A DNA stretch of 64,000 bases, taken from positions 36,285,138 through 36,349,137 of the forward strand of contig NC_133774.1 in NCBI RefSeq assembly GCF_003597395.2, read 5' to 3'. The stretch is from Chelonoidis abingdonii (Eukaryota > Chordata > Testudines > Testudinidae). The notes beneath the pieces were generated by a model, which saw only the letters and a list, made by a program, of their open reading frames with translations, was not told the DNA's origin and ran no database searches. This document shows, in pieces, positions 48,499-57,377 of the stretch. A program made the translations under genes and the position numbers. The first letter of the stretch is position 1, and each line of letters begins with the position of its first letter.

Positions 48499-48950
48499 TT
48501 GTCAGGGACCAGACTGGCTAGGAACAGCTGCTGGTCTGCTCCCTGACTAACCGCTGCTAGTAGGGTTGCCAAACCTCCAGGATTGGCCTGGAGTCCCCAG
48601 GAATTAATCTTTAAATTAAAGATTATGGCATGCGATTAAATCTCCAGGAATACATTAAACCAAAATTGACAACCCTAACTGCTAGGCAACTAATGAGCCA
48701 GCTGCACTGCCTTAGCACTGTCAGAGTGGCCACAGCCCAGCTGGCTGCTGGTTTAGCAGTCCTGCTCAAAAGCCCAGTCCTCACAGCAGTTTAGTGGCTG
48801 TTCAAGGCATACAGTGCTTGCAGCTGTGCTTGCCCTTGTTCCTATCTCTGCTCCCCTCTGGCTTCAGACTTTTGGCTTTGACTGTTTATCCACAGAACAG
48901 GTACCTACGGCATTCTGGGGGGCAGTGTGCAAACCTGCCCACATCTAAAG
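48499..48950. mobile_element. LTR-like segment of uncertain class
   Basis: The block starts TGTCAGGGACCAGACTGGCT and shows a repeated pattern of TGCTGGTTTAGCAG, AAGCCCAGTCCT and a CTG/CTCC-rich stretch. From memory it resembles a turtle LTR-like repeat. The other end and any target duplication could not be fixed. A small hAT (48561-48677) sits inside it. Confidence 0.3.
48561..48677. mobile_element. 117-bp hAT-type MITE
   Basis: TAGGGTTGCCAAACCTCC at the left and TTGACAACCCTA at the right are inverted. The flanks GCTGCTAG and ACTGCTAG agree at 7 of 8 bases. The centre TTAATCTTTAAATTAAAG is self-complementary. A close relative is at 56937-57058. Confidence 0.8.
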
Positions 48951-49483
48951 GCACTTCCCCCAGCCTAAGGGGAGGAACCACTGAACCCAGGGCTCAAGCA
49001 AATACGGGGAACAACACATGAAAACACATGGATGGGAATGAGGGTCAAAAGCAGGGAGTCAGAGGGGGACACTGAACAGAGAACCCCAGATAGGTGCCCC
49101 TTCAACAGAGTGGGTGCTATTGAGTTCCTGGGATGGGTGGGCACAAGCCTGGTTACATCTAAAGTCCCTACCCCCCTGTGGGGTCCATAGACCAGGCAGC
49201 TGACATGCAAGATTTCTCATCCTGCCCCAACAAATGGGTCTCTGCCCTGACCTGCAGAGCCCATTTCTGAAGGCAAGAGCATAGTTTATTTTTTCATGCT
49301 CATCCAATCTTTAACCTTCACAAACTTGGCCATCAAATAAGTCACTGCAAAACTGCAGAGGTAGTTTTTGAAACACATACATCTCCCCGACTGCAAACTC
49401 CAGAACCTTAGCAGAATATCTGGCACAAAAGAAACCAGTGAAGCATTGTATGTCAACCCATTGACACAGGGTAGAGTCCTTAC

Positions 49484-49632
49484 CTTGGGTAAACATTGCC
49501 AAAGACATGTCCTAATAGCTGAACTCGTGCCAAATAGCCAAGCAGCGGGTACACAGTTATCATCTGGAACAGCAGGAACAATCTTGCAACAAATGACATG
49601 ATGTCATCGCTAGGAAAATTGTCTAAAAAATT
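49484..49632 (-). CDS. SLC38A9: SLC38A9 coding exon, third from the end
   Basis: This 149-nt exon follows a CTTAG acceptor in phase 0 and ends in phase 2 at AG|GTAAGG. It reads [20 protein letters not shown], then [20 protein letters not shown], then GHVFGNVYP. The [10 protein letters not shown] loop and the [14 protein letters not shown] helix are diagnostic for SLC38A9. The helix contributes to the transport core; the short segment after it leads to the next helix. Confidence 0.95.
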
Positions 49633-49963
49633 CTAAGATAAGAAAAGCTAATTAGGCAGGATTGACAACAGTTGTATTAGATTCCTAAAAAGTGTTCCAA
49701 GGGGAAAAAACGAAGCCTGAATAGTGCTTCTCAAATCAAAGACATAAAATTGAACTCTCTCTTGTGTAGCTTGTATACAACTAAACATAACCTAAGGTTT
49801 GTAATATGAAAGGCCAGTGATTTAATTTGTGTATTGCCCTCACTAGATGACATTTATTTTTCCAAACAACACACATCCCTGAGTACAGAATATGGAGCTG
49901 GCACTTGACTTCATATGCAAAGGATTTCAAATGCTCCTATTATCCACATTTACATAATTAATT

Positions 49964-50498
49964 AAAAGCAGCAGAGAATCCTGTGGCACCTTATAGACTA
50001 ACAGANTAGAGACTGTCCAGTTTGGCCGATGTACATAGCAGAGGGGCATTGCTGGCATATGATGGTGTATATTACATTGGTGGATGTGCAGGTGAATGAA
50101 CCGGTGATGGTGTGGCTGATCTGGTTAGGTCCTGTGATGGTGTCACCGGTGTAAACTGCTGAGCTTCAATTCATCTGCAAATTTGACACCATCAGCTCAG
50201 GGTTGAACAAAGACTGTGAATGGCTTGCCAACTACAGAACCAGTTTCTCCTCCCTTAGTTTTCACACCTCAACTGCTAGAACAGGGCCTCATCCTCCCTG
50301 ATTGAACTAACCTCGTTATCTCTAGCTTGCTTGCTAGCATATATACACCTGCCCCCGGAATTTTCCACTACATTCATCTGATGAAGTGGGTATTCACCCA
50401 TGAAAGCTCATGATCCAAAACGTCTGTTAGTCTATAAGGTGCCACAGGATTCTCTGCTGCTTTTACAGATTCAGACTAACACAGCTACCCCTCTGATA
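49964..50498. mobile_element. Penelope-like element copy, rearranged
   Basis: A perfect 42-bp inverted repeat (49964-50005 and 50423-50464) flanks the copy. On the minus strand between about 50130 and 50008 lies VIYTIICQQCPSAMYIGQTG, the start of a GIY-YIG endonuclease domain of the type carried by Penelope-like elements: a CxxC pair and the YIG motif. The plus-strand right half contains the untranslated tail with a hammerhead ribozyme fold (50374-50413) and ends CAGATTCAGACTAACACAGC, TACCCCTCTGATACT. The coding part and the tail thus face in opposite directions, a known feature of 5'-inverted PLE insertions. The single ambiguous base of the window (50006) sits exactly at the junction between the left repeat and the endonuclease piece. 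Confidence 0.8.
50374..50413 (+). ncRNA. Hammerhead ribozyme motif in the PLE tail
   Basis: The core box CTGATGA (50378-50384) is followed by stem II (GTGGGT at 50386-50391, loop ATTC, then ACCCAT at 50396-50401, with one G-U pair at the base) and by the second core box GAAA (50402-50405). Stem I pairs TCAT (50374-50377) with ATGA (50410-50413). Stem III is the self-complementary AGCT (50405-50408), too short to fold alone but able to pair between two molecules, as known for minimal PLE hammerheads. The predicted cleavage is after C50409. All invariant core bases are present. Activity is not shown by sequence alone. Confidence 0.78.
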
Positions 50499-51761
50499 CT
50501 TGACATAAATTAATTGTAACTACTGATAACTCTTAAGAATATTTTATTGGCTCTAGGTCCCTTTACCTTGGGAATCATGATATTCCAGCAGGCATCTTAT
50601 TGCCCAATAAATTGCATGAACAGCTCTTGGTGCAAGTGAAAGAATCCTTCCTCTCTGTGAAAATTCATAAAACCTTATTTGTTTTCAGAAACTGCAGCTC
50701 CACGGCAAAGCCACCTTTCTGGGGACCTATTTGTAATAATTCAAGCTGGATCCTATACAGATAATACGGAATGGATGGATTTGACAATTTGAAACATCTA
50801 TCAAATGTACAAAACTGTTCCATAACTGTTTTGTATAATTACTAACAATAAAAGAAAGAAGTGTTTGACCACCATTATTTAATCACAGCTCTTCAAGCCC
50901 ATGAAATTCTTTCAAATGGCTCACAGAAGAGCTTCATGGTTAAACATTATCTTCAGTCCTGATATGGCTATAAGCTTCCCTCCATGTGGTGCTCCACTGC
51001 TAAATTCTCAACAGGACATGCACAGCATCTTACATGAAATGATTCATGAAAAGACCACCTCTTTTTGAAGCAGCCTGAGGCAAGGAGATCAGGGTGACCC
51101 AGTGGATGGATGAGGGAGTGGAAGGTATGATAGTCTTCCTGCCAGTGTATTGCACTAGTGCCCAGAGGCCCCAGTCAGGGCCCCTCACAGTACTAGACAG
51201 TGTACATGCATAACAAAGATGGTTCCTGCCCCCAGATATTTTACTGTCTAAACCACCAATCATGTATGGATTAAGGCGGGTATTTTATTTTAGCAGCTGT
51301 GAGTAGCCCCAATGACTTCAGTGGGATTAGTCACTGCACATAAACTTAAATTCATACATAAGTCTTTGCAGGATCAGAGCCTAAGGAAGCCTGAACTGTT
51401 CAGCTCATAGTCAATATGCCCTCAGACAAATTAGCTAGTGTAGCGCCCCTCTCCCACAAATTAATAAAACCCAGCCAGCCCACAAGTTTGATTTCATTTG
51501 TTTTTGAGGACACTTTGGTTTTCCCAGTCACAATGATTAGACATCTGTTTTACCATTAGTGAGTCAATCATCAGTATGTGTTTGTCAAAGTGCCCACAAC
51601 ATGCTAGTCACTTTCCACACAATGAAGAACAGACAGTCCCTGCCCCAAAGAGCCAGTCACAGATAGACAGAAGTTAGTGGATGAGGAACAAGTATGGATT
51701 TTTACACACAATAATTAGAAGGGCAGGGATGGAAACAGTGCAGTAAAGTGTCTTTCTGTAC

Positions 51762-51875
51762 CTGTTCGATGCACTCTTTGGACAATGGTGGAGAGGGAAA
51801 TGCAGCAAAAATTAACAGTCCAACATAGAGATATGTTAATCCCACCAGGAAATAAGCAATGGAAAGGTCTCTCAC
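51762..51875 (-). CDS. SLC38A9: SLC38A9 coding exon, fourth from the end
   Basis: A 114-nt exon, phase 0 at both ends, behind the acceptor TTTTTGCAG and before GTACAG. It reads [20 protein letters not shown], then [18 protein letters not shown]. It covers one membrane helix ([20 protein letters not shown]) and the following [14 protein letters not shown] loop, both characteristic of SLC38A9. It is the most upstream SLC38A9 exon found in the window; from here the gene must continue beyond 64000. Confidence 0.95.
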
Positions 51876-52268
51876 CTGCAAAAATAAAATTCTCTTTTTA
51901 TTCTGGCATTAACATTCACAGCAAAGTACAAATTTGATGAACTAACTTACTGGTTGACAATATACTAAATATACCATACTAGATTAGTTTCTTCGTGAAG
52001 CAAATTATTTGATAAAATGTGGAGCATTAATGCAACTACATGAAAATAATTCATTGCAAGATTCTGAACAAGACATTCATAATTTTAGCTTAGACAATGA
52101 CAAAGTTAGCTTTGGAGTCTGAGTCTATTGAAGTCAATGGAAAGAATCCTATTGACATCATTGGGATTTGGACCCCATGCACAAATTTTTGAAGTATGCT
52201 CCCCTCTTCTGCAAAAATATGAAGTCTAGTACATTCAATATGAGCCAAATCTTGCTGTTTTTGCTCTG

Positions 52269-52747
52269 TGTGATAGACCCAAGCCAGTTGGGAACGTCAG
52301 AATAGTAGAAGAGAGCCAGAGGAGAGGAAGTGCGCGTGTGGAACTGGGAGCAAGAGGCATGCAAGAAGCTGAGTGTGACAGGGTGTGCTGCTGGAGGACT
52401 GAGATATCAGGAGGAAGGCCCGGTGGTGAGGACAAAGAAGGTGTTTGGAGGAGGCCATGGGGAAGTAGCCCAGGGAGTTGTAACTGTCGTGCAACTGTAC
52501 CAGGAGGCACTCTAGACAGCTGCAGTCTACAGGGCCCTTGGCTGGAACCCGGAGTAGAGGGCGGGTCCAGGTTCCCCCCAAACCTCCTCACTCCTGATCG
52601 AACACAGGAGGAATTGGCCTGGATTGTGGCTTCTACCAGAGGGGAAGGTCTCTGGGCTGTTTCCCGACACACAGGGTGCATCTGTGAAGTGAGCAAATCC
52701 ACCAATAAGTGCAGGACCCACCAAGGTAGAGGAGGAACTCTGTCACA
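52269..52747. mobile_element. Solo LTR-like element with 4-bp target duplication
   Basis: The block begins TGTGATAGACCCAAGCC and ends GGAACTCTGTCACA, with short inverted ends TGTGA/TCACA. TCTG lies directly on each side (52265-52268 and 52748-52751), a 4-bp duplication compatible with LTR integration. The 479-bp interior is purine-rich and noncoding; open frames on both strands across it are by-products. It matches from memory a common turtle repeat. Confidence 0.65.
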
Positions 52748-53292
52748 TCTGTTCAATTCTTATGGGGTTAAATGGGCAATTTGCCTGAGTGAAGGCAAAT
52801 TTGGTCCTTTAAGCAGGAAGAAGGTACACAAAAGCAGTCACTAGGCAGGTATTATAGATATATTTAGATCCAGACAACAACAAAAGGATCCCAGAAACAG
52901 CTTCCTTGACAAATATAGGGTGTTACTGCTAACCGCCACAGTCATGTAAAGAATATAAAGACTAAATAGAGCCTCTTCAGCCTTTTCATATACCCACTCA
53001 TTAACAAGCCTCAGGACACATTCAGCACAACTAGCAGTGATAGCCAAAGAATCCATTGATACCACATGTCAAGTCTGTTGTCAGGACTAAAAACTGGCAG
53101 CTAACACATATCAGCAGGCCAGATTCAAGCTATAATGAAAATGATCTTTTTTAACAATGTGCTTTGAAACCCAAGAATATGGTCTACAGAGAAATCTTCA
53201 AAATGCACACATTTATCATGTTAGTTCCTATGGATGTAACCAAAGAGCATAATCTAACGTCTTATACTGTAATATGAGGAGGGGGAAAAACA

Positions 53293-53314
53293 CCCCCCCC
53301 CCCCCCCCCCCCCC
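53293..53314. repeat. 22-base C homopolymer
   Basis: An uninterrupted run of 22 C follows GGGGGAAAAACA and is followed by an A-rich tract. Its exact length is likely to be unreliable in any assembly. Confidence 0.9.
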
Positions 53315-53580
53315 AAAAAAACAAAGAACAACAAACAAAAAACACCATATGCAGTAAGAACACAACATGGAAAGATTGCTGGTTCTGAGAGCGTGTACTT
53401 ATTTTTAAAGGCCAGATACAGCAAGCCAGAATAACCATATATTTTCCATTTCAATCACTCCGTACCTCCCAGAGGCATTATATGCTTTTAGAACCATATT
53501 CTTATATTCAGTCTTTTCACTATAATTATTTGCCTTCACTATAGCGTTCTGTATAAGCATTGTACATTAAATTATGGCCA

Positions 53581-53797
53581 AGATTTTCAAAAGTGAGTGT
53601 CTAAAGTTAGGCTCCTAAATCCATATATAGGTAGCTAATTATAAGTGATGAAATTTCCAAATGTTCTGAGGACCCAATAGCTTCCAATTAAGTCAACGAG
53701 AATTGCTGGGTACACAGCCTCTGTGAAAATCACTAATTTAGGTACCTAAATACAGATTTAGAAATCTAACTTTAGACAACGACTTCTGAAAACCTTG
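53581..53797. repeat. Palindromic MITE, 217 bp
   Basis: AGATTTTCAAAAGTGAGTGT and CTAAAGTTAGGCTCCTAAAT at the left face ATTTAGAAATCTAACTTTAG and CGACTTCTGAAAACCTT at the right. The fold extends inward through GTACCTAAAT. It is a larger member of the family seen at 31355. Confidence 0.7.
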
Positions 53798-56700
53798 ACC
53801 TTGACCTAAAATGTATATTCATTTAATACATGCAAAATTTGTGTGGACTACATTTGTATCAAATTATATTAATTAATGGAAAAAGCAATCACATCCACTT
53901 TTGAAATAAATTTTCCAAGCTGCAGAACTCACTAACACATTAAACTTTTCAGTACAATAGTTGCTATTAGGAAATTTTAAAATTTCATACATCAAATCAC
54001 TCTTTTTGGAACTGCATTAGGACACCATTTGTTTTTGGTTATTAACTAGCTAGATTCTGTATTATTTGTCTGCATGCTTTCTCCAGGACATTCAATACCA
54101 CTTACCTAACAATTTGTTCAGATGATGCTAGTAAATCAGCTTCTTAAAGGATTACTGGTAATGTTTTTGACACAATCTTATTTTACTAGGATTTATAGCG
54201 ACATGATCAGGATTAGTAGGCCTCCAAATTTGTCCTACTTTCCCCCCCTTATATCTGTTCACAAAGTCCATGTATGTACACGTTTTTCTTCTAATCCAAT
54301 ACTTTAATGTCTTTTTCTTTAATAAAAATCCACACACTACCAACTGAGCACCCAAAGAGAATCAAGCCAGTGTGCACGACACCAATGGTACCCTATCTTT
54401 TTAGTAACATATCTGGAAGATCCTCTCTCTAGTTTTCAGTTTTTAATTTTTCCCCTATCAGATGCATCAGCAGAACACCTACTTCTGCTGACTAAGTTTC
54501 TGTAACCAGTACATAATGATCTAATTCCTAGGCTTGCAGCTGTGTTAGATTCCCAATGTAGCCACTACAAACTCAGCCAACATATTCAAAATAAGAACTG
54601 TAACCTTCAGTGATTGTTCTGTATGCACACAATACATAGAGTCAACTTACATGCTTGTGTTTGAAAATTTAACCCCTAGAGATATTTTGCTAAATGTGAG
54701 GCAAACAATCACAAACGTGTAGAATGGGTACTTTAAGCAAAAATACCAACATCCATAACAGTGTTTTAAAAAAATACTGGCCATTTTTTCACGTTACTAA
54801 TTTCATTTTAAAATCAATCAATGAAATGCACTTTATTTATAATAGATTGTAATACTAAAGTCGACCAAAAAGGCATGACAAATACAAGTTTTATGAGAAT
54901 TGGTGAGCAAAAATCTCACAGCTCTTCAGGGTTGGACAAAGCAGTAATTTCCCTTAAAGTAGCTTTATTCAGGGGTTGTTTTTTAAACAAAAAAATGACA
55001 CAGGTTGGCAGGCTAACATTTTTGAAACACTGAGTACTGAAAGTTAGGGTTTTTAACCAATTTAAGCTGTACACACACTGCTTAGTTTGTGCAAGGGTTT
55101 GCCAAGGCTGACTCCCAGCCCCTGTAGACTTGGCAATTCATAGCCCTGGTACCTTTGGGTTTGCTGCGTCAGTTATGAAAGTAAAAAAATTGCTTGAGCC
55201 CTGGCACCTTTCATTACAAATTAAGCACTGATCTAGCGACATTTATTATTCTCTTTAGAGCCTTGCCTCGTAGAGGCCTCTGAGTATGTGAGAATCTTAG
55301 CTATCATTAACAACAACATATACAAGATACGAGCCCTCATGGGAGAGGGGCAAAGCTGGAAAAAAGGAACCCTAAAAGCTCAAAAACCAGAAGGCAAATA
55401 AAAAGAACCCCTCATTGTATACTATTTTAAAATCTCATGATTTTTAAGCCAAATCTCGGGATAACTGGGGACTTGCCTCATGATTTTTTTGAGTGCTTGG
55501 CATTAGCACTAGTAAGGGAATCACCTGCTTTTCAAGGCCATTCAGGATATATCCCTATGAAAAAAATCAAGGACAAAGGTTATTGTTGGGAGACCTGGCA
55601 CCATAAGACATTGTGTGGTAAGTCACAGGCACTGCTCAGAAACCAGGAAAGGTGAAATCCTGCCCCTTCCCCTACTGAAGTCAAGGGCAAACCCCGCATT
55701 GATCAGCACAGATAGAGACAGGCTCCCCCCAAGCGCTGGAGCTGGTTAAACGTTTGATGGGCAGCAGAGTCCTAACGCACCACCTTGGTGCGGGACTTTG
55801 GGCCCCAAAGGACATCCCTTAATAGAGGCCAGGTGGCCTGGGGATGGAGTCAGCTCAGCTCCCCTCCCCGTTGATCTTTCGCATGGCCTCGTCAGCCCCC
55901 CGCGGATCAGAACCGAGCACCGCAGGAGCTATTTCCAGCAGGGACAGGCCGGGGGAATGTGCTCGGGTGGGGGCAGGAAGGAGGCTGCAGCGCGGGACAT
56001 TGGGTCAATAACTATTCAGATGGAAGAGTACTTACCTACGGAATAACTAACACCATATTTAGCAGCACCTACTGTAAGCGAGGCATTTGTTGGAGGTCTC
56101 CCCTGTAAATCCTGAACCTGGCCAAATCATGCTAAGGTTGTGAAAGCTGACAGGATGCCAGCCAAAGGTAGTATTGTTGTAGGCAGGCCACTTCCCATTT
56201 GAAAAGATTGTCTTCCAATTTCCCACCTGCCCCCCCAGAAATCCCATTAAACAATTTGCCTTGAGCAGAGATAACAGTGAGGTGTTCTGGTTCTTTCTGA
56301 GTCTCACTTTGCCTAGTACAGAATCCCTGCATTTTCAGTCCCTGCAAATGGTCTCTCACCGCCTGCTTGGGAGTGCACTTTAAAGGAAGTCTCTTTTTTA
56401 GGAAACCGTAATATAATTTTACCGCTTGACTGCTAATAAACAAATACCCTAGGTATATGTGGCAGCACATCTTTTGTGCTGCTGCACTTAGCAGTTATTG
56501 TTCTGCATGTCACTGATTTTATATCAGCAGTACAGTCAAGGAGTTACAGGATAGACCCTTCACAGCAGGTTCTAACAATATGAGATGATGATTTATACAT
56601 GAATCCATTGCTTCACAGAACTTGGGCTAGCAACATAGATTTCTCTCACTCTTGCTTTCTCTCTCTCTCTCTGTCCCACACAGATGTTGGTGACCTTGTT

Positions 56701-56936
56701 GATCAGCATTAATTCAGACAGTCTGTATAGTGGAGTTGTTTTCCATGTCCAGGATTGGTCATGTGAGTTAGAAGTAAAAAATTGGCATCAATTCCCTTCT
56801 TCCACCAGGCATAATTAACAAGGAGAATTAAAAAACCTGGGACCACAAGTTAATCAATCATGTCTCTGACATTAAAAAGGTAATCAATCACCTAAAAGCC
56901 TTTGAGAAAATGAGGCAGATTTACGCCCAGTAGTTT
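53798..56936. other. No assigned gene; intronic DNA with one weak exon candidate
   Basis: Mostly A/T-rich. On the minus strand, 56036-56102 is bounded by TTTACAG and GTAAGTACTC and is open (GRPPTNASLTVGAAKYGVSY in one frame), but the product is not recognised and the acceptor tract is poor in pyrimidines. A C/G-rich island of about 180 bases lies at 55800-55990. Confidence 0.3.
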
Positions 56937-57058
56937 TAGGGTGGCCAACTCTCAAGGATTGTCCTGGAATCTCCAGGAATTAAATATTAATCTTTAATTA
57001 AAGATTATGTCATGTGATAAAACCTGTAGGAATATGCGCAACCAAAACTGGCATCCCT
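56937..57058. mobile_element. hAT-type MITE, relative of 48561-48677
   Basis: TAGGGTGGCCAACTCTCAAG at the left and ACTGGCATCCCTG at the right are inverted. The centre carries CTGGAATCTCCAGGAATTAA and TTAATTAAAGATTATGTCAT, nearly the same as in the copy at 48561. No clear target duplication remains. Confidence 0.65.
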
Positions 57059-57377
57059 GTGCCTTAAAAGTGCAAGTCCCCTATTACTGTTTGGAGAGTG
57101 TTAAGTCTATTTTTTTCTGTGCCATGTTGTTGAAAGCTTCCCCTATTTGTATTTTCTCCTGTTCTGAAGTGATTCACAATAATAAAATAAATAATAAATA
57201 ATAATAATACATTAATAACAGAAGACTCTGCTTTGGCAAAGCAGAAATAGTTTAATATGTGAATCACATTGAAAGCCTTTTATTTTAAATTATCCTGCAG
57301 CAGACAAATGACAAAATATGACCTGCTTAATAATGAGGGAGGAAATCGGGTAACTGATGTTCTGTGTGATCTGCATG

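Larger units (their letters stand above)
37925..49483 (-). other. SLC38A9: SLC38A9 intron, 11.6 kb, repeat-rich
   Basis: The donor is GTAAGG after the exon at 49484 and the acceptor is CTCTAG before 37924. Most of the length is explained by transposable elements listed separately: hAT-type copies, an L1-type LINE, MITEs and CR1 copies. The stretches 38712-39930, 46874-47440 and 48950-49480 hold nothing I recognise. Confidence 0.85.
49633..51761 (-). other. SLC38A9: SLC38A9 intron holding a PLE copy
   Basis: It is bounded by the donor GTACAG after exon 51762-51875 and the acceptor TTATCTTAG. Besides the PLE copy it holds scraps of old repeats near 51130-51260 (GGTTCCTGCCCCCAG), 51290-51380 (TGACTTCAGTGGGATTAG) and 51585-51665 (CAGTCCCTGCCCCAAAGAGC). 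Confidence 0.8.

Noticed and set aside
52235..52844. Overlapping 168- and 173-codon frames on both strands
   Set aside because: They cover the LTR-like element at 52269-52747, lack motifs, and are open on both strands because of composition.
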